NCBI GenBank assembly: GCA_003427395.1
Contig: BFEA01000161.1
Location: 1,026,508 to 1,066,616 of the forward strand
Length of the DNA stretch: 40,109 nt
Source: Chara braunii
Taxonomy: Eukaryota > Streptophyta > Charophyceae > Charales > Characeae
Direction of reading: 5' to 3'
Position numbers and translations under genes: made by a program. Below are positions 22,081 through 30,573 of this stretch, piece by piece. Each line of letters opens with the position of its first letter. Position 1 is the stretch's first letter. The notes beneath the pieces were generated by a model that was given only the letters and a program-made list of their open reading frames with translations, had not been told where the DNA came from and made no database searches.

Positions 22081-23310
22081 TCCTCCTTCAACGATGTCAG
22101 TTGCACCCCATTCGCCGGAAAGCCTCCTTCCTCATATCCCCTTCAATATAAGGATCAATAAGATTTCCCTCGAAATCAAAGACTTCTCTAGGAATGGTAA
22201 TACATATGACTTTGTCAGCCTCGCCTTTAGCAAAGATCTGACAGAAACGCATAATGTGCCCCTTTTGGTTGCAGTACTTACATGTGAGGTTCTTTGCTCA
22301 GTTACCACATCCTCCACAATTCTCTCGCTCTCGCTCACGGCCTCCTCCAGAATGTTGCTGGCTTGGGTCGGGTTGAGATTGCTCTGCCTGTCCCTGGCTA
22401 TTCCCGTAGTTTTCACCATTCTCACCGTTCTTTCCTTGTTTTTTAGAAGTCCCTTGTCCTCCCCGAATCTGATTCAAAGTCTTTCTCTCAACTTTCGTCA
22501 GTTTCTTAGGTGGTTCCTCTTCTTCAGTCTCACTGTCACTGCTGCTTTCAACAATAACTTCCTTTCCCTTTCTTTTATTCCCTTTTGCCTTAACCATCAG
22601 AATTTTTAATTTTAACCGTTCCGCCCGCATGTCTGTCATCATTTCCTTCATATCTGATAAAATTTTAAAAACTTTACGATCCTTGTCTTTCCTTACATCC
22701 TCCTTCTCACTATCCTTCTTACACTGCTTCAGCAGCTGGTAAAACATTTGATCAAAACTCTCTGCCAAAAGATTGACCTTTATCTTTGGCCAAGCATACC
22801 ACCTTTACATGACTTTCATTAGCTCTCTCTGCTTGACCTCTAAAAAGTTGTCTAGGAAGGTAAGGCATTTATCCTTATCTGGCAAATCAGGTATTAGCCG
22901 AACAACTCGCTTAAATTCGGTTAGGAATTGTTTGGTTGATCCAAACTTTCGTCGGACGACTTTCCGGAGATCGGCTAAATCCAACAACTGATCTCTCAGT
23001 TGGTACTTGTCCAATAACTTTTATTTGAATGCGGCCCAATCCCGTGATTCATTTTTCATGACTATTAACTCCTCCTTATACTCTACTTTGCAATATTGCT
23101 TTACTTTCTGCAACATCTCTTTGTCAGTCCATTCTCGACAACTCGCTAGCCGCTAAACTTCTCAGTCTAACCAGAGACGTTGTTGCCATCGAACAAAGGC
23201 ACTTCCACTTTTGGGAGTTGATCCCTTTGAGTGTTGGACGCTTAGATTGCCTTAGCCAACTCTATAATATCATTTTTCCTCTCATCGCCATTTCCGCTAG
23301 CTTGAGCCAT
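22081..23310 (-). pseudogene. Gag polyprotein with CCHC zinc knuckle
   Basis: It would form the virus-like particle and bind element RNA. It probably starts at the ATG with complement 23308-23310 (M-A-Q-A-S-G-N-G-D-E-R-K), about 190 bases inside the PBS. Stops follow at 23242-23244 (TAA) and 23167-23169 (TAG). The core gag block is 23014-22805 (K-Q-F-L-T-E-F-K-R-V-V-R-L-I-P-D-L). It is followed by a Lys/Glu-rich and Gly/Gln-rich block (22768-22301). After an in-frame TGA (22298-22300), the knuckle C-K-Y-C-N-Q-K-G-H-I-M-R-F-C (22241-22282) has perfect CX2CX4HX4C spacing. Confidence 0.85.
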
Positions 23311-23499
23311 CTCGAGTATTACAGAAACAATAACATCCTACATTCATATTTCAATCATTTTTTCCTACTTTTTATAACTCTATAAAATTTTACTGGTTTT
23401 TTATTTGAAAGCAAAACAAAAACAAGCCCGGATTATAACTTCTTAATATTTTCTTACCGGAGTGTCGTTCCACCAGGGATAACGGTAGTTTGCCGTTAT

Positions 23500-23516
23500 C
23501 CCCGGCAACGGCCCCA
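23500..23516 (-). promoter_or_regulatory. Primer binding site, tRNA-Asp type
   Basis: The minus strand reads TGGGGCCGTTGCCGGGG, two bases after the CA end of the 5' LTR. The complement of a plant tRNA-Asp 3' end would be TGGCGCCGTTGCCGGGG, so 16 of 17 bases match. Asp-primed Ty3/gypsy elements are known in plants. This fixes the element's orientation and the inner edge of the right LTR. Confidence 0.85.
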
Positions 23517-24613
23517 CCTGTCGAGCGTATCAGCCCCCGCCTTTTCGAAAAGGCGAGAGCCCCTCCGACCATGTCACATAGGAGTTTAAACAAAACCAAA
23601 ATCAGGAGATAACTTGGGGATGACGCCTAAATAATCCCACGTGTCGCCAAGGCGGCCGAGGTCGCGTCTTCCCGTCAACCACTCTAGCCGGGTGCGCCAA
23701 CTTTATATCCCTCAGTCCCCTACGACAGGATAGGTTTCCGCAGGGCATGTACTTTTTTCCCGAAGGGGTTGTCATCACCCTTAGGGGTATATAGCCACCG
23801 AGCTACTGACCCACGCGCGAAAACTTTTACATGCAATCGCAGAGGTGAATCAACCGAGGGCGTTTGCTCGCTCGCTGTAGTATAAGTACACACGATAAAA
23901 ACGCCTATTGAACCCGGATGTCGTTCGTCAGTTAAGGTGTTGATCTCCTAAGGATGAAGCATACGTGGTCGACTAGGGCGGTCTTGATCAAACCTGGAAA
24001 CCTAAATTTTAGCCCTCGTCCTATACATACATTGCTCACATAAATATACATATATAACACATCAAGGCAAAAGTCACACATGCTCTTAATAAAGCAATAC
24101 ACATATATATAAAAAGTCATCCTTTCAGTCAATCATCTCTATAATCACATCTGCAAAAACTCAGTACAATATTTAATATAATTGATTTGGTCTGATGAAA
24201 AGATCATGCTAACGTAATTCCTCCTTGTCGTTGATGTAGTCTCAAAACACAGAAACTTTCTTGTTGAAAACGTGTAGAGTAAATTCCTTCAATCCTTTAA
24301 ATTGACGTCTATAGCCAGACCTTTTAATATCTGATTCCAGGGTCACGTTTCATGTTTCCCTATAAGTCGTAACTTAAAGTCTTCCCTACTTGTTTTCTGC
24401 AGAAACGTCTAAACGTAACTTCAGACCGATGAAACGTATCTGTTTAGTTTCTTTTCTTATGTATTTACCTCTCAATGCCACTGCATGATAGCGAAATCAT
24501 CGGGGTAGTCCGAATACTATACATCCGGCGGTCCTATCTACATGTAGTGTTTTTGTTTTTTTTAATTACTCCATGCAGCCATACGTCATATGGCTTCCTC
24601 AACGGGAATTAGT

Positions 24614-25237
24614 TTATGTGAGGTATTTTTCCGAAATCGGAGTAAGATTTTCATAAAAACGATGGTTAACCTTGTAAATCTGTCGTCCTCCGTGCACCTG
24701 AACCTCCAACAAGTCCAATCTCGCATGCTCGTCATCGTCGAATACCAGGGTAGTCATCCGTCCACCTCGCATAACTTTAACTATTCGAGTACCATGGAAA
24801 GAGGTCATCCGTGAGGCTAATCTCCATACTATGACTCGAAGAGGCCGACTAAGTCCAAATATGTGTCGGGTCTCTATGTCCCGGATCCGGATGATGCGGA
24901 AAAGTTTATCGAGCGAGGTAATCTTAATAATCACAATGACTTGAGAAAGACATTGGAGGTTGCTCGCGCAGTGGAAATACAAAGTATAACCATGAAACTC
25001 CTCATAAGTTTGAACCGTATTGACCCGAAAATTTATGCGAGTGGTGGGAAAAAATCCCTCGCCGTTTCGGAGTAACTCGATGAATTCAATCCACTGGGTA
25101 GGAGTGTCATCTTGAACCCGCAAAAGTTGTTTCACTCCTCTTATCAAATCATCCTCGTGTCTGTCGCGAATAAGAAGGTATCTTACCAAGGTAAGATATC
25201 TTCGTCCGTCGTCCATCCGCTCACAAAAGAACCACAA
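24614..25237 (-). CDS. LTR-encoded 207-aa ORF, unknown function
   Basis: An intact ATG-to-stop frame in the sense of gag-pol. Its start Met and first 60 residues are recognisable in the left LTR. Residues 1-63 contain D-D-L-I-R-G and V-Q-D-D-T-P-T-Q-W-I. Residues 146-181 have the pattern V-M-R-G-G-R-M-T-T-L-V-F-D-D-D-E followed by L-D-L-L-E-V, which resembles an SH3-like/Tudor-type barrel strand pattern; that is my inference, not a database match. There is no signal peptide or membrane segment. No spacing to a promoter can be judged. It may be a captured host gene piece or an element accessory gene. It may equally be untranslated. Confidence 0.4.
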   Translation of the reverse strand: MWFFCERMDDGRRYLTLVRYLLIRDRHEDDLIRGVKQLLRVQDDTPTQWIEFIELLRNGEGFFPTTRINFRVNTVQTYEEFHGYTLYFHCASNLQCLSQVIVIIKITSLDKLFRIIRIRDIETRHIFGLSRPLRVIVWRLASRMTSFHGTRIVKVMRGGRMTTLVFDDDEHARLDLLEVQVHGGRQIYKVNHRFYENLTPISEKYLT

Positions 25238-25685
25238 TTAAGAGTTGATCAGTGAAAACAATCGGTGTTTCTCACGTTTAAACTCTGCCACAAATAAAAT
25301 AATCCGTATGAAGCGCCAAAATCTGTCATCCGGAGTCCGACGATAATGATGAATATAATCAAAGGGTCCACGCAGCTCGTTGAGATGTAGCAAAATAATT
25401 AAGAAGAACTATTTTATCTCAGAAATATTATCAACGTATCGCCCCGATCTTTCGTTGTGTCGAATCATCAGATACGTGTCGTCGAAGTCTCCTCGTGGGG
25501 CGAACCCATATCGAATAATGTTTCATCCATAGACAGTGCTAATTAGATAACATCTTGAAGGTTGTCTCAAGTTCCCTCGTCAGAATCATGGTTCATCTTT
25601 TTCGGAAAACACGACTGACGGATCGTATACTAGTCGTCTTGACTGTATTAAACCGATCTTTTTGTCTTTGGGGCTTGATATCCAT

Positions 25686-25868
25686 TCACTTGTCTCCTCG
25701 CGTATGTGAAAAAAAAATATTATTACCGTCTCGCACGTCATCAATAAAATTCGAATAAACTTTCGTTAGAAAGGATTGCAACTCGACCAAAGTGTTTGGA
25801 GTTATTTTTATTCCTCTATACGATCGATTTATCCAAGGAGTCGTTGCATGTAGCCTAGTCAGTTTCAA
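25686..25868 (-). other. Second coding-like block in the right LTR
   Basis: A 60-codon open block with the same T-L-V-E-L-Q-S-F-L-T-K-V-Y-S-N-F core as 10818-10543 in the left LTR, shorter because of a stop after H-T-R-G-D-K. About 450 bases separate it from the 207-aa ORF, which lies downstream in the same sense. Family unknown. Confidence 0.3.
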
Positions 25869-27072
25869 TAGGTAGCTATATCAAACCTTTTTATTCCTGA
25901 GTTTTCAAAACGGTTTGCCCGAATTCGCTCCATGAACTCAATCTCGTCAAACGGACTTATACGGGCATTGTGATACAAAACGAGTCGCAAATACATTCAT
26001 TTTGTCTCATGATTGAAATGGACATGCAACTCATTATCCTCGTATCCAAATATTATGCGCAGGTTGTACCAGCCTTACCATCGAATTCTGACGACGCTTG
26101 GTTCAAAAATCTGTTGATAGGTTGAGGTGATAAATAAGAAAGTTCGAGGTGGATTTCTTGTCATACCGCGATCCATCAACAATTCCCATCTTGGAAAAAA
26201 TATGACGATCGGGTCGTAGACTATTCGACCGACTTGTTATAAAATCACCCCTCGCCTCCCTGCCTAAACTATGTATCTTGCGGCAGCCTCACTGCTTGGA
26301 AAAAAATATGATGATGGCGGTTACCGTAGGCATCTGAAAAAACAAAAGTACGAGTAATTTTATGAGAACATAACTCGTTTACTCTTATGCTTTATTTTTT
26401 AGCCGTGATTCTTATGCCACGGTCCAACCACGAAAGAGTAGTGTTTATTCGCACTTCTTCAGATACTAGCAGATACATGAACTAGTTTTTTTTTTACACC
26501 AGTTCCCTATGTGTTAGTGACAGCTAAGGTGGCCACTTAAAAGGGTATTAATTTTCAGTTTTTTCCCTGTATAAAGGTACAAGGAAAAACCAATTCCGAT
26601 CCTTTAATCGTCGAGCGTCTCACCTTTTAGGAAGTAGTCCGGAGTACTCCTCCTCCTCGCTCGAGCTGGAAGCACAGATCTCAGAAGTCGGGTCGTCTCC
26701 ACCGAATCGACGAAGTACTTCCCCGTAAAACGATCCACTCCGGGTCGGTAACAGAGCCGACTCCTAAAGCAACAAACCCCCGCCCCAAATTTCCTCATAA
26801 ATTGAGAGAGTCATTAAACTTAAAACTAGGTTTACTGCCCTGGATCTCAATAGGAGGGAAATAACTTAGACGAATCAAACATGTAGAATAGAAAAATATA
26901 TAGTCGATACTCGTTTGAACGAGGAGTAGGTCGAAAGGGTAATTCGGGATAGAAAGGAAACCTCAGGGATAACTAAATTCATTCGCATTCTCATTTCTTT
27001 ATATTCCGCATTCCTTTTTTTGACTTTGGTTATTTTTCCCATCCATGGTTTGACTGTTACTTTATCAGACAG

Positions 27073-27384
27073 GTGAATACATCACAGAGAAAAGATAAAA
27101 GAAAACATTCAACGTTTTCACTATTTTATTCAGTAAAACTTGAATTGTTTTTCTCAATACTTTTTCCGTTTTACAAACCTGCATGCAGAGCAAGTGAACA
27201 TTCAACAAGTCCAACCACGAAAGCATCGCATAAGTCGGACCCAGAGTTCCACACAAGCATGCCCCGTCACACTTTTTTTCCTCTCAACCTTTCCCTGAGC
27301 ACCCAAAAGAAAAAGAGAAGGGTCATACAGCGTGAGGGTGCACAAAGGTGTGAAGGATCCATGCTAACCACTGACCTTGAGTAA
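27073..27384 (+). other. 103-codon antisense ORF in the right LTR
   Basis: Partner of 11526-11837. Same length, same start and stop, 33 base differences over 312 and no indel. About two thirds of the differences alter the residue, which is what unconstrained sequence would give. It lies in the promoter-proximal part of the LTR, antisense to the element. Confidence 0.3.
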
Positions 27385-27731
27385 CGAAAGTTATGACTGC
27401 GACTTCCTCCAAGTAACTGGTGCGCCTTGTCGAGGAAACCGTTGCTTCAGGTATAACTGTGCAAATTACTAGGCCCGTTCGACACTCGACTCACTAGTAC
27501 CTATTGCGTCAGTCTCAAACGCGAAGGCGGTGAGCCCTAAAAGTTCCACTTAGCTCCAGGTGGTCCACGTTTGTGCCAAATAAATCTAAGTAGTTCGCGT
27601 TTGTACCCACTGGTACCGAGTGGTTCGCGGCGATGTCCACTGGTGTCGAGCGGTCCTAGGCAGTCCCACGTCCTCCTTTTTCACTTCCAGATGATGCCAT
27701 TTGTCAAAGCAGCCTCTCCTAGCTCTCACAA

Positions 27732-27834
27732 AAAATTGGGTAGATAATGATCACAGAGGATAAGATTGAAGAGTGGGAAGCCATTCCAGGATATGAGATC
27801 TAGGAGATGCTGTGATCATTATCTACCCAATTTT
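27732..27834. repeat. Perfect 24-bp-arm foldback abutting the 5' LTR
   Basis: Arms 27732-27755 and 27811-27834 are exact reverse complements (aaaattgggtagataatgat + caca on the left), separated by 55 bp. The left arm begins two bases after the LTR edge. The right arm is followed by cttgtaagggtattc. No mismatch in 24 bp suggests a recent element or a recent inversion event, in contrast to the old LTR beside it. Confidence 0.9.
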
Positions 27835-28547
27835 CTTGTAAGGGTATTCGCACCGACAATGTACCTCATTTGCGAGGCCCTATGCCTGCAGGGGTCCCCT
27901 TTATATACCTATACAGTCATTATGCCTGTATTTGGGGAAACTTTCAGTGTAGATACAACAATAATGGAGGAAAACGGTAGTCTTAGGAGTAATGGTAGGA
28001 AGGTAGTGAAAGGCTAAAGAGAAAATTATTTTTATTTTTATTTTATTTATTTATTTATTTTTTCTTCTTTTTTTTGCTAAAAGAATTTGAGAGAAGAACA
28101 GTGTAGTTAAAAATGAAAAGAAAGTCCTCCGGGACATCCGTTAAAATTGGAACGATATAGAGAAGATTAGCAAAATGAAAAGAAAAACAAAAGAGGAAAA
28201 AAAACTTGCCACCAAACCTAACCCCAAATATTAGAAGCCAATAGATCGGAGAGGGATGAATGACTGTCATATGTCACCCGCTGCCACTCGTGCTCGAAAA
28301 CCCAACGTGGACATATCTCAACAACTCTTGTGGGACCAGGCCTTAGGACAACGTCAAACTATCCGGACCGCATCCCCATGGGTTACCCGCAAAACGAAAG
28401 GCCAACCTTGTGGGCACGACCCGTAGGCTGCAAACATAAGGGATTTTCCCATCCCAGCTGCGGTCATGTGCATCTCGGCCAACCGCAACAGCGGTCAGAG
28501 ACATCCAGTAAAGTCCTCACGCAACTATGGCCTTAGCCTGCGGCAAC
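27835..28547. other. Unassigned flank with TGTAAGGGTATTC motif
   Basis: It begins with the same tgtaagggtattc...ccgaca edge as 7996 and could be the start of a small LTR-type element. It continues with a ttta-rich tract (28028-28075) and then GC-richer sequence with no ORF of note. No gene is supported. Confidence 0.35.
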
Positions 28548-28712
28548 CGACGAGCCCAGCTCAGTTGGTACACCCCCGAACTGTTAAAACGCCAACGCAA
28601 GTTCGAAACCAGTGCAACGAGATGAACAGAGAAAAATAATTCTGAATTACCTGGGCCAGTCAGTTCAAAGCTGATATAAAAAACAAAACAAACAAACAAA
28701 AAAAAAACAAAC
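28548..28712 (+). mobile_element. tRNA-derived SINE
   Basis: A Pol III A-box-like agctcagttgg (28558-28568) and B-box-like gttcgaaacc (28601-28610) sit 32 bases apart, as in tRNA-related SINE heads. The body is tRNA-unrelated, and an A-rich tail (aaacaaacaaac-type, about 28678-28711) follows. The cloverleaf cannot be completed with a clean acceptor stem, so it is not a functional tRNA. Target-site duplications were not identified. Confidence 0.55.
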
Positions 28713-29000
28713 CTGGGCAGATACATGGAGGAAAACCTCCGGCGGGGCTGTAGAGCGCCCTCATCAGGCCTCATCAGGGTTATCAGGGTTAGGGTTACCC
28801 TATTGTCAGGGCACTGGGATGAGGCTCTGTGCCGATCGAATCTGAATGGAATTACTGCCGGATTTGGTCAAGGATTTCCTGCGGGTATGATACCTCGCTG
28901 AGGGTGTGGCCAGCTTGTTCGAGAGGGGTCTCCATTTCTTTTTTTTCTTTTTCTCCATTTCGGCTTTCCGTCCCCGGAGTTTTTTTTTTTTGTTTTTTGT
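28713..29000. other. Spacer upstream of the TM9 leader
   Basis: It contains cctcatcagg direct repeats (28760-28780), a ggttagggttaccc stretch and T-rich tracts (28936-28953, 28980-28999). No gene is seen. Confidence 0.4.
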
Positions 29001-30573
29001 ATTGATTTTGATACCGGGCGGTCGTTCAATTCAAGTTTTCTCTACCTGAGCCAGAAGGCCTAGAAAGGTAGCGGTCGCTCAATTCCATTCCCTTGCCGAG
29101 GCAGCCCCCTGGAGCGCTTGTCCTACCAACGGGGACCAGCCCGGTCGCTCATAGCAACCAGCGACCGACCGTGAGTGTTCAGTTCTGCCGTCTATTTGCG
29201 GTCTTGAAGCCGTCTTGGGCAATGTCTGCCTGGCTGTGTCAGTCCCAAGGCTTCGCCGCCGTTGTTTCTGGAGACCGTACTACCGGTAGCCGTAGGTCTA
29301 CCGAGGGCCACGGCGGGGCCGAGTCGATCGATCGATTGAGGCTCATCACAGCCACCGGTGAATGTCGAAGAAGCGACCGGTACTCGGTGCGAAGGGGGCG
29401 AAGGAAGGGGAGAGACGCGCGGGAGGCAGAACGCGGAGAGAGGGTGGAAGCCGGACGGTTGGGGGTGATTGACGTTGACTCGGTCTTAGGGTTTTCCGCG
29501 ATACTGGAGATATTGCTTTTGTCTACTGTCTACTTTTCTCACCGTTCGCAGGGCGGCACGGTGGGGTGCGCTATCCCCCGCCCCTCTCCCGGCTCCGCTC
29601 GCCGCTACCTTCGCGGACGGAGCTTTGCTCGGTCGGTGTGCCATGCGCACAGGACGTTATAGTCGTGCGGCAGTAGCTTGGACGTCGCTGTGACGTGAGC
29701 AATGCGAGTGATGCCGGAGTAGTTCTCCCCCGCGGAGGAGCTGGATACGGAGTCAGTGCTGCTCGGGGCTCCTCTCCGAACGGAGGGAGGGGGACGGGAA
29801 GAGGGAGCGGACGGGGAGAGGGCTTGCAAGGTTGAACGCGGACGGAGGCGGAGGCGGCTTGTTTGGTAGGCGCATCCAGCAGCATCCATCAGCAGCATCA
29901 ACGTGTGACAAATAGACGAAGCCCATTGTGGCGCGCCTGGTGGTTGTTCCTTACCGTGGCGCACCAAGTAGGTGGGCGCGGGATTCGGTCCCCTTCCCCT
30001 TCACCTCGCCCACCTACCCCCGCCGGCTTGTGGGCGTTGCAGTCACGGCCACCGCCTGTCCTCCCTTTTCCTATACTTATTCTGCCGCGCTTACTCGCGC
30101 GGGGCGACCTGGAGGGTGGTGGTTTCCGCTGGCGGCGATCGCGAAGGCACAGCTGTTACGCCCTTCTGTGTGCCATTCCATCGAGGGTCCGAATCTGTTG
30201 GGGACGTGCGTCGAGTGCGCAGCGCGGAGCAAGACCCTCGCGCTCCATTGTGGTTGGGGGAAGCGGAAACTGTTGCGCTTGGCGGCCCCGCTGGACATCA
30301 GGTAGCAACCTGGAGTAAGGAAACGTGGGGAAAGTGTCGCGGGGGGGAAGATAAGCTACTGGTAGTCGTTTGAACCCTGGAGGGAGCGGCGGCGGCGGCG
30401 GCGCGAGACGCGAACATCGAAGAGGGAGAGAGACCTTTGGAAGAGTGATCGGCCGAGAGATAACGACCGACAAGGGTTGCGTGGGTGGGGAAGAGGAGGG
30501 TTAGGTGGGAGCGGGGAGGAGGAGGAGGCAAGGAGGAGAGAGAGACGGTGTAGCCGTAAGAGAGCTGAACAGG
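29001..30573 (+). promoter_or_regulatory. GC/CpG-rich promoter and 5' leader of the TM9 gene
   Basis: Composition shifts to GC- and CpG-rich here, unlike the flanking repeat DNA. A telo-box-like ttagggttt lies at 29486-29494, a (CGG)n run at 30386-30403 and a GGA/GAG purine tract at 30507-30545, just before the start codon. Open frames on both strands (up to 189 codons) overlap each other and show no domain, so I treat them as GC-driven. No clear TATA box is seen. Transcription start and any leader intron cannot be fixed from sequence. Confidence 0.45.

Larger units (their letters stand above)
8441..27730 (-). mobile_element. Large degenerate Ty3/gypsy LTR retrotransposon (19.3 kb)
   Basis: Direct LTRs of 3731 and 4212 bp flank a minus-strand order of PBS, gag, protease, RT, RNase H and integrase, which is the Ty3/gypsy order. 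On the minus strand both LTRs start TG and end CA. The PBS lies two bases inside the right (5') LTR. A purine tract lies 12 bases outside the left (3') LTR. The flanks gaggt (8436-8440) and aaaaa (27731-27735) do not match, so there is no visible target-site duplication. Domains are readable but split by stops, frameshifts and a nested MITE, so it is non-autonomous today. A 4.8-kb stretch between integrase and the 3' LTR holds tandem repeats and an antisense open region. Confidence 0.9.
23519..27730 (-). repeat. 5' LTR (right copy, 4.2 kb)
   Basis: Bounded by tgtcgagcgt at 23519 and ...agctctcaca at 27730 on the plus strand. It should hold the element's promoter in its first (rightmost) part. 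It is the more complete copy, retaining 470 bp (26210-26679) missing from the left LTR. At about 4.2 kb it is far longer than most LTRs, partly because it contains coding-like blocks. Confidence 0.88.

Noticed and set aside
28548-28625. Functional tRNA gene
   Set aside because: A and B boxes are present, but no clean acceptor or anticodon stem can be drawn, and an A-rich tail follows. A SINE fits better.
28770-28800. Telomere-like ggttagggtta
   Set aside because: A single degenerate unit; plant-type telomeres need tandem TTTAGGG.
29093-30373. Several 120-190-codon ORFs on both strands upstream of TM9
   Set aside because: They overlap each other in opposing frames in a GC-rich leader and show no family signature.
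30505-30573. Upstream in-frame ATG extending TM9 by 23 residues
   Set aside because: The added residues are Arg/Gly-rich and come from the purine leader. The signal peptide fits the start at 30574.
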